A DNA stretch of 64,000 bases from Akkermansia muciniphila (GTDB lineage: Bacteria > Verrucomicrobiota > Verrucomicrobiia > Verrucomicrobiales > Akkermansiaceae). How positions within the stretch are numbered: position 1 is the first letter of the stretch; the number at the start of each line of letters is the position of its first letter. The notes beneath the pieces are model-generated. The model had not been told where the DNA came from. It saw only the letters and a list, made by a program, of their open reading frames with translations, and did not search any database. The translations under genes and the position numbers were made by a program. Shown piece after piece: positions 7,441 through 15,640 of this stretch. The stretch is from positions 14,254-78,253 of the forward strand of contig SFDX01000006.1 in the NCBI GenBank assembly GCA_004557455.1, in the 5' to 3' direction.

Positions 7441-9885
7441 TCACTCCTTACGCTCCTCCATGAAGCGAGTAACGGCAAGGGGCGGATTCCACCCGGGGAA
7501 CTGCGTCTTGAGTGTCTCCTCATAACCGGAGGCCTCACCGGGTTTGCCGCCTTTCTTCAAGGCACAGGTAATTTTGTACAGGGAGAGCGGCTGGAGGTCC
7601 TTGTCACTCACCACGTTGGCCACGCGGCCGTAGATCTTGGCTGCCTCGTCATACTGCTTCATCACATAATGGGCATCCCCCAGGGTAATGAATACCGCAG
7701 ATTTCACGGGGCCGTCAATACCCAAGGCAATGGCATCCTCACAGACCTTGACAGCCTCCTGCGCACGCCCCAGCCCGATGAGCAGCTGGGCGCGGTCGCG
7801 CATGCCCTCCGCCTTGCGATACGGCTGCTGCTCCATTTCGAGGTAATGGCCGGAGGCCTCCAGCCCCAGCTCATACAAATGCAACTCCAGGCGAGCCTTG
7901 GCCAGGGTCTTCCATACGAGCGGCTCCACCTTGGGACGCACCTGCTCGCGGCCCTCGGCATCCGTGTACTTCTCCTTTCCCTCGCGGGCAAGGGAATCGC
8001 TCATATATTTATTAGCGAGTGCGTAATCACGGGCTTGGAAGCAATTCCAACCGGCCCACCGCAGAATCGCAGGCGGCAGGGCCTTGTAGGAGGCCTCATT
8101 CGACTTCTCCAAAGCCTGCAGGGATTCCGTGAGTTTCGCCGCATTCTGTAATTTGAAGTAGCACTGCACAAGGCGCAGACTGACCACGTTGGAATACTGC
8201 TCGGGATTCAGCGTGCGCGCCTCCTCGAAGGCGGTCACGGCCTTGGTGGGATCGGTCTCGTAGAGCGCGCAGGCTATATTATAATGAGCCTCGGCCAACG
8301 CGATGGGCTTAACGCGGCTGCCGCATTTGATCAAGCCCGTGTAGTATTTGATCATCTCCGCATTCTTCTGCACGCGGGAGCAGGCCTGGGCTGCACTCTG
8401 CCAACAAACCGGCGCAGCCGAGGAATCCGGGAATTCCTTGATGACGCGGTCAAAGTCCTTGAGAGCCTGGGGCACCTTGTTTTCCTTCACCAGACAGCGG
8501 CCGCGAAGCGCCAACGCATCCGCCAAGCGCTTGTCCTCCGGATAGGTTGCGATGAAATGATCCAGAGTGCCGATGGGATCCATAAGCTCGGACTGCGCGG
8601 CCGTCCAGGCCTTCTTGTAGGTGGCGTCCGCCTGAACACTCTCCGGAAGTCGGGCGGGATTCAGCACATCGAACTGACGCGCGGAGTTCGCCACATCCGC
8701 CAGCATCAGGCGGTCGGCATACATATAACGCACCAGGTGCACACAGGGCAAATCCGCCGTCGGGGCACCTTCCTTGGCATAGGTATTGAGGAACTGCTGC
8801 GCCGACGTCACAAAACGGGGACTGCGCATCTGCTGCACACAGACCACGCGGCGATACCCCGCATCCGCCGCCAGATTGGACTTCGGCAGCGCGTTCTCCA
8901 CCACGGAGAACCAATCCGCCGCACGCTCGTAGTCCTTCAGCTCCATATAACTCTGCCCCACGATCAGCGCACGGTTGGCTTCCTTGGTCTTGTCGTCCAA
9001 TGTTGCGTGATTGCGGCGGATGAGTTCAACGACCTCGGTGTATTTCTGTGCCTTGTAGAGCTGAATGAGCGACTCCATCTGCGCCTCGGCGGCATACTTC
9101 TCCATCCCGGGGATCGTACTGAGGCGGCTGTACAGGTTCTGGGACTCGGTTGACTTGCCGAGACGGGATGCCAAACGCGCAGCCTGCAGGGTAGCCGTGC
9201 CGCGAATCGAATCATCCGGTTGGTGACGGTTCAACAGATTCAGGAAAAGGGAATACGCCTCCTCGTCCTTGCCGTCTTCCACTTTCATCTGTGCCAAGGC
9301 CAGAATAGACGCCTGCATAATGGCCGGACGCACTCCGGACAGTACCATGATGCTGCGGAAGCGCGACTCGGCGTCCTCGCGGTTTCCGCGGGCCAACTGC
9401 ACCTTGCCGAGGCGGTACATCGCATCATGCTTCAAATCGTTACGCTTAGTCTCACGCAACACAATGGTGAAATAGCCCTGTGCCGTATCGTTCAGATTAC
9501 GAGCAGCCGCCTGGGTGGCCAGTTTGTAAGCAGCCGCAGCAGCATACTCGCCGCGGGTTTCATTGGCCAACTTAGCCAGACTCTTGTTAGCCGCGGCATC
9601 CTCACCGGCCTCGGCCTGACAAATAGCGCACTGGTAGAGTGCCTTCTGATAGCGGGAGGACTTCGGGAAACGCTTCAGGAAGGCCGCGAATAACTCGCCG
9701 GCGCGCTTCATGGTCGAACGCCGTGAAACGGCATCCAACTCCGGACTGCGCGCCTGCAAATAAAGCTGCTCGGCAATGGCGTAGGTATCCGCCTCCTCAT
9801 TCGTCACCAAGGGGCGTGAATCCGTGTTCTGCGCCCATGCCGGCACACTTGCCAGCAACAAGGCCGGTATCAATACTTGTTTCAT
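7441..9885 (-). CDS. exported TPR-repeat protein, 814 aa
   Basis: A clear signal peptide (MKQVLIPALLLASVPAWA) is followed by about 780 residues of tetratricopeptide-type helical repeats, for example FAAFLKRFPKSSRYQKALYQ and DAMYRLGKVQLARGNREDAE. This resembles periplasmic YbgF/CpoB-like scaffolds that couple Tol/Exb energy transduction to cell-wall synthesis, but it is far larger. The start overlaps the stop of the upstream ExbD-like gene by 4 bases (ATGA), and the GT51 gene follows 9 bases after its stop. Position between an Exb motor and a peptidoglycan polymerase suggests a scaffold role in the envelope; this is inferred from context. Confidence 0.85.
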   Translation of the reverse strand: MKQVLIPALLLASVPAWAQNTDSRPLVTNEEADTYAIAEQLYLQARSPELDAVSRRSTMKRAGELFAAFLKRFPKSSRYQKALYQCAICQAEAGEDAAANKSLAKLANETRGEYAAAAAYKLATQAAARNLNDTAQGYFTIVLRETKRNDLKHDAMYRLGKVQLARGNREDAESRFRSIMVLSGVRPAIMQASILALAQMKVEDGKDEEAYSLFLNLLNRHQPDDSIRGTATLQAARLASRLGKSTESQNLYSRLSTIPGMEKYAAEAQMESLIQLYKAQKYTEVVELIRRNHATLDDKTKEANRALIVGQSYMELKDYERAADWFSVVENALPKSNLAADAGYRRVVCVQQMRSPRFVTSAQQFLNTYAKEGAPTADLPCVHLVRYMYADRLMLADVANSARQFDVLNPARLPESVQADATYKKAWTAAQSELMDPIGTLDHFIATYPEDKRLADALALRGRCLVKENKVPQALKDFDRVIKEFPDSSAAPVCWQSAAQACSRVQKNAEMIKYYTGLIKCGSRVKPIALAEAHYNIACALYETDPTKAVTAFEEARTLNPEQYSNVVSLRLVQCYFKLQNAAKLTESLQALEKSNEASYKALPPAILRWAGWNCFQARDYALANKYMSDSLAREGKEKYTDAEGREQVRPKVEPLVWKTLAKARLELHLYELGLEASGHYLEMEQQPYRKAEGMRDRAQLLIGLGRAQEAVKVCEDAIALGIDGPVKSAVFITLGDAHYVMKQYDEAAKIYGRVANVVSDKDLQPLSLYKITCALKKGGKPGEASGYEETLKTQFPGWNPPLAVTRFMEERKE

Positions 9886-10256
9886 TGTTCTTGCAGATTA
9901 AAGTTTGCGCTGAAAAACAGATTGGAGAATCCCGCTTCGAGACAAATGCAGACAAGCTTCTTCATCCGCTCGTGCGGCACATCTGCCGCCGCGCGAATGC
10001 ACACACAGCGGTCGGGATTCTGCTGTGCCATAGGCTTCAGCAGCACGGGCAACTCCTCGAGTGTACACTCCCGGCCGTCTACCCGGACAGCGATTCGGTC
10101 ACCTTCCTTTCTGACATCAAGAACGAGCTCATCCTCGATAAGCTCAGGAGCTTCGGCATTCGTCATCACCGGAGGCTCCCCCTCAGGCAGCAGAGAGAAC
10201 GTGAACAGAGCCAAGGGCGAAATCAGTAACAGAGTCAGCGAAAAAGGGCACAGCAT
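9882..10256 (-). CDS. ExbD/TolR-like protein, diverged
   Basis: A 124-aa protein with one N-terminal membrane segment and a C-terminal domain that follows the ExbD pattern (LVLDVRKEGDRIAVRVDGRECTLEEL...). The membrane segment (MLCPFSLTLLLISPLALFTFSLL) lacks the conserved Asp used for proton coupling in ExbD/TolR/MotB proteins, unlike the neighbouring ExbD. It may be a structural partner or a periplasmic-domain paralogue. It lies 13 bp downstream of exbD and overlaps the TPR gene start by 4 bases. Confidence 0.75.
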   Translation of the reverse strand: MLCPFSLTLLLISPLALFTFSLLPEGEPPVMTNAEAPELIEDELVLDVRKEGDRIAVRVDGRECTLEELPVLLKPMAQQNPDRCVCIRAAADVPHERMKKLVCICLEAGFSNLFFSANFNLQEQ

Positions 10257-10269
10257 AACACGACAAAGG

Positions 10270-10701
10270 CTACTGCCCTTCCTTGGGCATTTGTTTGGAG
10301 AAACTCACCTGGCTGATTCCGGCTTTGGTGCAGGTTGTAATAACGTCGGCCATCATCTGCCAAGTCATCTGCGCATCCCCGCGGATACGCACGGGCTGGT
10401 CGGGATTCAAGCGCACCATGCGCTCCAACATAGCCCCCAGTTTCTCGCGGGTAAACTCCTCGCGATCCACGGTAATGATCAACTCGCCGTTATCTTCCCG
10501 TGCGTTGATGATAATCTCATCAATGGCGCGGGATGTCTCTTCCGTGGTCTTGGGGGCCGTGGGTACCTTCACCTTCAAGTCCTGCTCGTTGAGGATGAAC
10601 TTGGTAGTCACCACGAAGAAAATGAGCAGAAGGAAGACGATATCCAGCATCGGGGCAAGCTGGAAACCCACGGACTCCGGCGCTTTAACGGTAAGTTTCA
10701 T
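10270..10701 (-). CDS. exbD: biopolymer transport protein ExbD
   Basis: A 143-aa ExbD/TolR protein. The single transmembrane helix carries the conserved Asp in PMLDIVFLLLIFFVVT (about residues 17-32). The periplasmic domain has the expected LIITVDREEF and VRIRGDAQ strands. With ExbB it forms a proton-driven inner-membrane motor that powers outer-membrane transport or Tol-type envelope work. The exbB stop is 6 bases upstream of its ATG. Confidence 0.92.
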   Translation of the reverse strand: MKLTVKAPESVGFQLAPMLDIVFLLLIFFVVTTKFILNEQDLKVKVPTAPKTTEETSRAIDEIIINAREDNGELIITVDREEFTREKLGAMLERMVRLNPDQPVRIRGDAQMTWQMMADVITTCTKAGISQVSFSKQMPKEGQ

Positions 10702-10707
10702 GCTGCA

Positions 10708-11457
10708 TCAATCGCGATAAATCTCCGATGTATTGCTGTCCACGCGCTCGATACCGAGGCGTTCCTCACGATCCATCTGCACGGAGATAACAGACAGAAT
10801 ATGGGTAATGGCCACCTCCATATCCGTGATACTCTTTTGAATACGGCTGCGGAAGAAGAAGTAGGAAGCCATACAGGGAATGGCCAGCACCAAACCGCCG
10901 GCGGTAGTGACCATAGCCTCGTAGATACCGTTGGCCATCTGCATTTGCTTCACACCCTCAAAGTTACCGTTAGCCATCTCGTAGAAGGTTTTCATCATAC
11001 CCAACACGGTACCGAGCAAACCGAGCATGGGGGCGATGGAGCCGATGTCGGAAAGCCAGCTGATTTGTCGACTGAGCTGGCTGGCCTGTCGCGAACCCTC
11101 GGCGGAAGCAATCTCGCGCACCTCGTCAATGGTAGCGCGGGGATTACGACGCAGGAACATGATAATCACCTGTACCGTGAGGGCAAAACAGGAGTTATCT
11201 CGCTCACAAAGGTCCAGAAGCGCCGTGTAATCCTTGCGGCGTATACCGCTCTCCACCTGCGTCACCATGCGATTGGGCAGCACGGCGGAGGGGCGCGTCG
11301 TCCACATGCAGATGAAGAAAATCATGGCAGCTATCACGGAAAGACCGAAGAGCGGGTACATCAACTTACCACCCTTGTCGAAGAGGTCCGCCACATTACC
11401 CATGCTGCCGGCATCCGCAAGAAGCATGTTGCACGATTCGATGAACAGATTTTGCAT
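10708..11457 (-). CDS. exbB: MotA/TolQ/ExbB proton channel protein
   Basis: A 249-aa inner-membrane protein with three predicted membrane segments: KLMYPLFGLSVIAAMIFFICMW, then the family core IGSIAPMLGLLGTVLGMMKTF and YEAMVTTAGGLVLAIPCMASYFFF. The frame extends 20 codons upstream, but a strong promoter (TTGAAT, 17 bp, TACAAT) occupies that stretch. The ATG at 11457 lies 10 bases after the -10 and is chosen. It is the first gene of a six-gene minus-strand operon ending with the inositol phosphatase. Confidence 0.92.
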   Translation of the reverse strand: MQNLFIESCNMLLADAGSMGNVADLFDKGGKLMYPLFGLSVIAAMIFFICMWTTRPSAVLPNRMVTQVESGIRRKDYTALLDLCERDNSCFALTVQVIIMFLRRNPRATIDEVREIASAEGSRQASQLSRQISWLSDIGSIAPMLGLLGTVLGMMKTFYEMANGNFEGVKQMQMANGIYEAMVTTAGGLVLAIPCMASYFFFRSRIQKSITDMEVAITHILSVISVQMDREERLGIERVDSNTSEIYRD

Positions 11458-11467
11458 AGACGGGCGC

Positions 11468-11496
11468 ATTGTATCGCATTTCCACGCTTCATTCAA
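11468..11496 (-). promoter_or_regulatory. exbB operon promoter
   Basis: -35 TTGAAT (11491-11496), exactly 17 bp, -10 TACAAT (11468-11473). It decides the exbB start, because upstream in-frame codons would lie before the transcription start. Confidence 0.65.
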
Positions 11497-11532
11497 GCCC
11501 TTTGGCTGTCTGTACACCGTTTTTTTGCGCCC

Positions 11533-12243
11533 TTAGGCTCCGTCCACTCGGTCTCGGATGGGAAAGTCGTAACTGTAAAGAGGTTCGTCAGAGTCGAAGT
11601 AATAGTGCCACCACTCCTTGGAATAGTTGGAAAAACCGACCTTCCGCAGGGCATCCCGCAGCTTCCGACGGTTTGACTGCTGAGCCGGGGTAATTCCCGG
11701 GTAATCCGTTGCAGAGCTCACATCCAGCAAATCATGGTGCCCGCCCATATCCAGCGGTTTCCCGGTCTTCAAATCACAAAGGGTAATGTCCACGGCTATG
11801 CACCAACTGTGCTCCGAGACATCGCGGATATATTTTCCTTCATATATTCCCCGCTTGGTGATATTCGGATAATATTTCCATCGCATCCGGTCATCGGGGG
11901 TTTTGGACCACTCGTAAAAATCCTTCATGGCCCGCGCCGGCCGATAGGCATCATACACCAGAAGCCCCAGTCCTTCCTTGGCTAACTCACGCGCCGCCTT
12001 CGCAAGCGCCCGTGCCGCATCCAGCCGCAGCACCGCCCTGCGCCCTTCGTACCCCGCCAGGGGCCTCCCCACAAAGTTATCATACCCCGCATAACGCAAA
12101 TCCGTTCTCACCCCCGGCACCACAGCATCTAGGTAGCACAACTTCTGCCTGACCCCGGCACAAAAAACCGCCCCGTTTCTCTCACCCGCACACCCCCACA
12201 CAAACACCGCCGCCACAGCAGCTCCGATCATCAGCATTCTCAT
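11533..12243 (-). CDS. VanX/DdpX-type D-Ala-D-Ala dipeptidase, probable lipoprotein
   Basis: A 236-aa zinc dipeptidase of the M15D (VanX) family, which hydrolyses D-Ala-D-Ala. The motifs are present: YDAYRP (97-102, active-site Arg), SEHSWCIAVD (His145 and Asp152 as zinc ligands) and EWWHYYF near residue 206 (catalytic Glu and third ligand His). The N-terminus is a signal peptide ending in a possible lipobox (VWGC, Cys18), so it probably acts in the periplasm. The promoter places the ATG 7 bases after the -10. No van resistance genes are nearby, so peptidoglycan recycling or nutrition is more likely than vancomycin resistance. Its promoter and first codons are duplicated at 15.5 kb. Confidence 0.88.
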   Translation of the reverse strand: MRMLMIGAAVAAVFVWGCAGERNGAVFCAGVRQKLCYLDAVVPGVRTDLRYAGYDNFVGRPLAGYEGRRAVLRLDAARALAKAARELAKEGLGLLVYDAYRPARAMKDFYEWSKTPDDRMRWKYYPNITKRGIYEGKYIRDVSEHSWCIAVDITLCDLKTGKPLDMGGHHDLLDVSSATDYPGITPAQQSNRRKLRDALRKVGFSNYSKEWWHYYFDSDEPLYSYDFPIRDRVDGA

Positions 12244-12286
12244 GCACCCTATTGTACCACACCCCTCCCCTCATGGCAAGGGTATA
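12212..12286. repeat. 75-bp direct repeat, copy A
   Basis: It covers the start codon region and promoter of the VanX-like gene. It matches 15526-15599 at every position except one single-base indel (gcaccct here, gcccct there). The two copies have the same orientation and bracket the AT-rich glycosylation island. Beyond the edges the sequences diverge. Confidence 0.9.
12251..12279 (-). promoter_or_regulatory. promoter of the VanX-like gene
   Basis: -35 TTGCCA (12274-12279), 17 bp, -10 TACAAT (12251-12256), 7 bases before the ATG (nearly leaderless). The whole promoter lies within the 75-bp direct repeat that recurs at 15526-15599. Confidence 0.65.
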
Positions 12287-12409
12287 AACTCGTTATAAAA
12301 GAGTGACAAGCAAAACACCTTGATGTCATACTCTCAAAACAACGCACAAATGACCTCCTCACGGAATTAAACATTTGATAACATTTGTTCACCAATAAAT
12401 AACTCAGAA

Positions 12410-13933
12410 TCAACTTCTAACTTCTTCCTGCCGATTTCTTCGTCTGAAAACCCTATACCTCCCCCCAACAGCCCCAACATATTCATACCCGGGATCCATG
12501 AACATCTCCCACTCCGATGGCTCTCTTCCCAGAACAATATACTCCGTTGATTGAAACCTAATCGCTCGAGTCGCTTCAATATAAAAATGGTCCGAAATAC
12601 TTCGGCTGACCGCAGGTTGATAAAAGTGACAAATAGGAGGTAAAACACCGAGTGCATTATAAAAGAAAGTCGGCACCCCATCAAGAAGCAAATAGTCCTT
12701 ATTTCCTGAAGTCACTCGGACGAATTCACTAAGTAGCTCGCGCCCGCACTCATTGGCCTGCTTCCATTCCGATTCATAGCGATGGTGAGCGTATAGAAAA
12801 CATACTATACTCGAAATAATCAAAATGACACATTGGACGAATTTACGCTCGTTAGAATCTCCCTTTCTATCGAAAAAAAATCGATAAAGCAAACTTAGCA
12901 AAATGATTTGAAAAGGGATAAACGAAGCATAATAGTGGCTAAAATTATATATACCGCCGAATACGGCCAAAAGAGTTCCAAAGAGAGAGAGGAGTATAGC
13001 CAACGAAATTCCTGCACCTCTCTTCCGGGTTCCAAACCCACGAATGAGAAAAAGCAGAAAACCACCACAATAGATGAGAGAAGAAAATACAAACGCAAAA
13101 GTCGGGCCGAAACGCCACAGGAAATTTCGTAATAGTCCGTTCGATGCCAAAGCCCCAGATAAAACGACCGCAGGATCTGCGAAAATAATAGATTCTCCTT
13201 GACCTGCATAAGCAAGATTAAAATAGAAATAAGAATCGAACAAATCGCGCAAGGAACCTACTGAGACAAAATAAAAGATTACAGGAATAGTAACAAGAGA
13301 AAAACCGGCAAAGAAAGAAAAAAATAACAAAAAACCTTTCCGCCATGAATCATCCCTGACACAACGACAAAATAACCAAATCAATAAGGGCGCCCAATAA
13401 ACAGAGATATTAAATTTTGTCCAAATCGCTACAGCGGAACCGATCCCACCCCAGAATCCAATCCGATTATGGTTATCCTCCTGAAGAATCTGATAGAGGG
13501 TAATAAGCTGAAACGGAACAATCAATTCCGATGGATTACATGAAAAACCTGAGGCAAAGATGGTATACAATGACACCGTCACCACACAGGCACCCAGCTC
13601 TGAAGCGAATGTCTTGGCAATTCTATATGAAAAAATAATTGCAACTGTTTGAGCAAACAAAAACAACAGTATAACACCATACCTGGAAGATCCGGTAATC
13701 AGGGCCCCCAGAGCATAGACAAAATACAATATCGGCCCCTTATGATCCCACACTTCCCTATAGGGCTCATGCCCATACAGCAAGCCCTGACCACAAGCAC
13801 TGTAGATATCCTGATCAAGGCATGGTACGAAAGCGGTAAACGGATTATATGAGCCTACAAGTCCAAGACAAACAGACAATGAAAACAGGACCCAAAAAGT
13901 AAAAAGAACAACGTTATGCCTTACTAATATCAC
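12410..13933 (-). CDS. GT-C-type membrane glycosyltransferase, 507 aa
   Basis: A polytopic protein with about ten hydrophobic segments and a soluble C-terminal part (from roughly residue 385). The first loop has the signature LDQDIYSACGQGLLYGHEPYREVWDHKGPILYF, shown here in part as DQDIYSACGQGLLYG. This is the acidic D/Y...K-G-P pattern of lipid-phosphate-sugar-dependent transferases (GT39/GT83-like and Gtr serotype enzymes). It probably transfers a sugar from polyprenyl phosphate to a surface glycan on the periplasmic side. It overlaps the end of the gtrA-like gene by 20 bases. AT-rich codon use differs strongly from the surrounding genes, consistent with transfer. Confidence 0.75.
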   Translation of the reverse strand: MILVRHNVVLFTFWVLFSLSVCLGLVGSYNPFTAFVPCLDQDIYSACGQGLLYGHEPYREVWDHKGPILYFVYALGALITGSSRYGVILLFLFAQTVAIIFSYRIAKTFASELGACVVTVSLYTIFASGFSCNPSELIVPFQLITLYQILQEDNHNRIGFWGGIGSAVAIWTKFNISVYWAPLLIWLFCRCVRDDSWRKGFLLFFSFFAGFSLVTIPVIFYFVSVGSLRDLFDSYFYFNLAYAGQGESIIFADPAVVLSGALASNGLLRNFLWRFGPTFAFVFSSLIYCGGFLLFLIRGFGTRKRGAGISLAILLSLFGTLLAVFGGIYNFSHYYASFIPFQIILLSLLYRFFFDRKGDSNERKFVQCVILIISSIVCFLYAHHRYESEWKQANECGRELLSEFVRVTSGNKDYLLLDGVPTFFYNALGVLPPICHFYQPAVSRSISDHFYIEATRAIRFQSTEYIVLGREPSEWEMFMDPGYEYVGAVGGRYRVFRRRNRQEEVRS

Positions 13934-14330
13934 GAAAAGAAATAAAATAATTTAAGAGAAATTGAATCATAGTGACGAAGAATATACTTACGAGCTTCGC
14001 CGAAGTGAGTCCTAAAAGCAAAACATCCGCCAAAACATAAATGATCAACGATGCAATCAGGAGGCCGAAAATCCCCGTTGCAAAGAAACATATAAAACGA
14101 TATCTGATATTATCAGTCTTTTTAAAATTAAAAAAAGCGTTGAGTATAAAGTTGTTAGTAATTCCGCATGTAACACTGACGGCGTTAGCTGCAAGGTAAT
14201 AGCTATGCCAGACGGGGATACTGGTCAAGAATAAAAATACAAGAGCATCGATTGTTACCCCGGATAAGCCTATTAAACAGTAAAGTACAAGTTTCCGAAT
14301 TTGGCTTTTGTAGCAAGAAATTAACATCAT
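13914..14330 (-). CDS. GtrA-like flippase
   Basis: A 138-aa protein with four predicted membrane helices and the GtrA pattern: basic N-terminus, LVLYCLIGLSGVTIDALVF, NAVSVTCGITNNFILNAFF (the N-F-x-x-N-x-x-F type motif) and LLNYFISFR at the end. GtrA-family proteins are thought to flip polyprenyl-phosphate-glucose across the inner membrane. It abuts the GT2 gene (stop 14331, start 14330) and overlaps the membrane transferase gene, so the three form one operon in the order gtrB-like, gtrA-like, transferase. Confidence 0.85.
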   Translation of the reverse strand: MMLISCYKSQIRKLVLYCLIGLSGVTIDALVFLFLTSIPVWHSYYLAANAVSVTCGITNNFILNAFFNFKKTDNIRYRFICFFATGIFGLLIASLIIYVLADVLLLGLTSAKLVSIFFVTMIQFLLNYFISFRDISKA

Positions 14331-15086
14331 TCAACGTCTGGAGAATTTAACAGTCTGAAGAAAAGCTCGGAAAGAAGCCTTGAACAACCTCCATTTCTTA
14401 ATAGAAACCTCTCCGGTTTGACGCTCTCGATGAGGCACTTCGATTTCAGCAAAACGAAGCCCCTTTTTGGCAACGTACCCACTGACGATCAAATTAGGTG
14501 CAAATGTGTCCTCGGGGATTTTAAAAAAAAGCTCCTTAAATGCACTTGAGCGCATCAATCTGTAAGGAGAGTTCACATCCCACACAGTCCTACCGCCATA
14601 GAAAAAACGAATAACGATTCTTGAAACAAGGCTCACCATTTTCCGAGAGAATGGCTGACGCCTCCCTTTTCTGGTTCCGAGCAAAAAGTCATGAGAATCT
14701 CGCAATCTCCATAATTTCTCAAAAGATTCTGCCCCCATCTCATTGTCGCTATCCATCTGGAATATCCATTCTGATAAGGACACGACATCTCTGTATCCTT
14801 GCAAAATGGTTGGACCATGGCCTGAATTTTTTTTGTCGATGATACGGATTGTACCATGATGAGCAGATGCAGCAGTTCGCAAAACGTTCAAGGAGTTATC
14901 CTTTGATCCGTCATTATACACGAAGATGCAAAAATGTATTCCCAACCGCTCCAAGGCCCTGCTCCATTCCTCAAGCACCATCCGGATCGAATCCTGCTCA
15001 TTATAGACGGGCACGACAACAACGAGGTCATAGTATGAGCTGTCGTCGGTCTCACCCATAGTCGTGATACAAGGACTCTGTTTCAT
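14331..15086 (-). CDS. GT2 polyprenyl-phosphate glycosyltransferase (GtrB/DPM-like)
   Basis: A 251-aa family-2 glycosyltransferase. The N-terminal nucleotide-binding motif is VVVVPVYNEQDSIRMVLEEW, followed by FVYNDGSKDNSLNVL, and the DxD-like motif is QMDSDNE. These match enzymes that load a sugar onto undecaprenyl phosphate. Unlike classic GtrB (about 300 aa) it lacks C-terminal membrane helices. It is the first gene of the island operon, with a promoter module ending about 60 bp upstream. AT-rich composition marks it as part of the transferred island. Confidence 0.85.
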   Translation of the reverse strand: MKQSPCITTMGETDDSSYYDLVVVVPVYNEQDSIRMVLEEWSRALERLGIHFCIFVYNDGSKDNSLNVLRTAASAHHGTIRIIDKKNSGHGPTILQGYRDVVSLSEWIFQMDSDNEMGAESFEKLWRLRDSHDFLLGTRKGRRQPFSRKMVSLVSRIVIRFFYGGRTVWDVNSPYRLMRSSAFKELFFKIPEDTFAPNLIVSGYVAKKGLRFAEIEVPHRERQTGEVSIKKWRLFKASFRAFLQTVKFSRR

Positions 15087-15150
15087 GAGATTAATGAAAG
15101 ATAATACCGTAATACTTGCACAGAAAGATTACTCCCGTAGATGCGCAGGC

Positions 15151-15328
15151 AGTATACAACATTTCGAATGCTGTAGTCAAGCCTAAACACATTTTTTTCC
15201 GACTTCAACGTAAAAAAACGAGTCCCCTCTTTTCCCAGAGAAAGAATAGCGGACTTCAATTTCTGCCTAACTCGTTGATTTTCAGCGTTCACCGTGAGGT
15301 ATACATTCGAGATGATAATGATTTACCC
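15151..15328 (-). promoter_or_regulatory. regulatory module copy W, upstream of gtr cassette
   Basis: Read on the minus strand. A 46-base element (15328-15283, from GGGT to CGCTG) aligns without gaps to the start of modules at 23384 and 56370, including the run AACGCTGAAAATCAACGAG. Its equivalent of the first palindrome is degraded. About 100 bases later comes -35 TTGACT (15175-15180), an 18-bp spacer with the imperfect palindrome CAGCATT-CGA-AATGTTG, and -10 TATACT (15151-15156). The GT2 start is about 60 bases downstream. The palindrome between -35 and -10 is a plausible repressor operator. Confidence 0.6.
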
Positions 15329-15500
15329 AGACGCGGACAGCAAACTGTCTTCCTCCCGATAGGCTCGATAGAGAACCTTGAGTCGTCAACTATTGGCTCC
15401 TACTCGAACGAGTAAGAGCCAAAGTAAGCTGTGGACGTATCGAAAGGCACAAGAAGGTGGAATCCAATCCGACGAAAAGGGGAATTCAAAGGTCTGAGCC

Positions 15501-15557
15501 TCAGTCCCCGGCAAACATTGTCCCTGCCACAGCAGCTCCGATCATCAGCATTCTCAT
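15501..15557 (-). pseudogene. remnant of the VanX-like gene start
   Basis: Eighteen codons starting MRMLMIGAAVAG, identical to the first 11 residues of the VanX-like signal peptide, then diverging and stopping at TGA (15501-15503). The complete VanX promoter precedes it within repeat copy B. It is best read as a by-product of the island insertion. Whether the peptide is made is unknown, but the promoter could transcribe into the island. Confidence 0.7.
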
Positions 15558-15599
15558 GCCCCTATTGTACCACACCCCTCCCCTCATGGCAAGGGTATA
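15526..15599. repeat. 75-bp direct repeat, copy B
   Basis: Same sequence and orientation as 12212-12286 with one base deleted. It includes the TTGCCA/TACAAT promoter and the ATG with the first codons of the VanX-like gene. It marks the right boundary of the AT-rich island. The ankyrin gene ends 41 bp further on. Confidence 0.9.
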
Positions 15600-15640
15600 C
15601 TGGACGGAAAGGAAATGAGCGTCCAGCATCCGGGAGGCCC

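Larger units (their letters stand above)
12287..15525. mobile_element. AT-rich gtr-type glycosylation island
   Basis: About 3.2 kb of visibly AT-rich sequence in an otherwise GC-rich region, flanked by the 75-bp direct repeats. It carries a GT2 transferase, a GtrA-like flippase and a large GT-C-type membrane transferase, all on the minus strand, plus its own promoter module (15151-15328). No integrase, transposase or terminal inverted repeat is visible. The flanking duplication of the VanX promoter suggests insertion with duplication of the target, or recombination between copies. In 12287-12409 and 15329-15500 I see no gene. Confidence 0.7.

Noticed and set aside
11533..12243. VanX-like gene as part of a vancomycin resistance operon
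   Set aside because: No vanH, vanA-type ligase, vanR or vanS gene is nearby and the protein has an export signal, which resistance VanX lacks.
15083..15292. A 69-codon minus-strand open frame overlapping the GT2 start by 4 bases
   Set aside because: The regulatory module and promoter (15151-15328) lie inside it, so it would be cut by the transcription start; composition gives no family.
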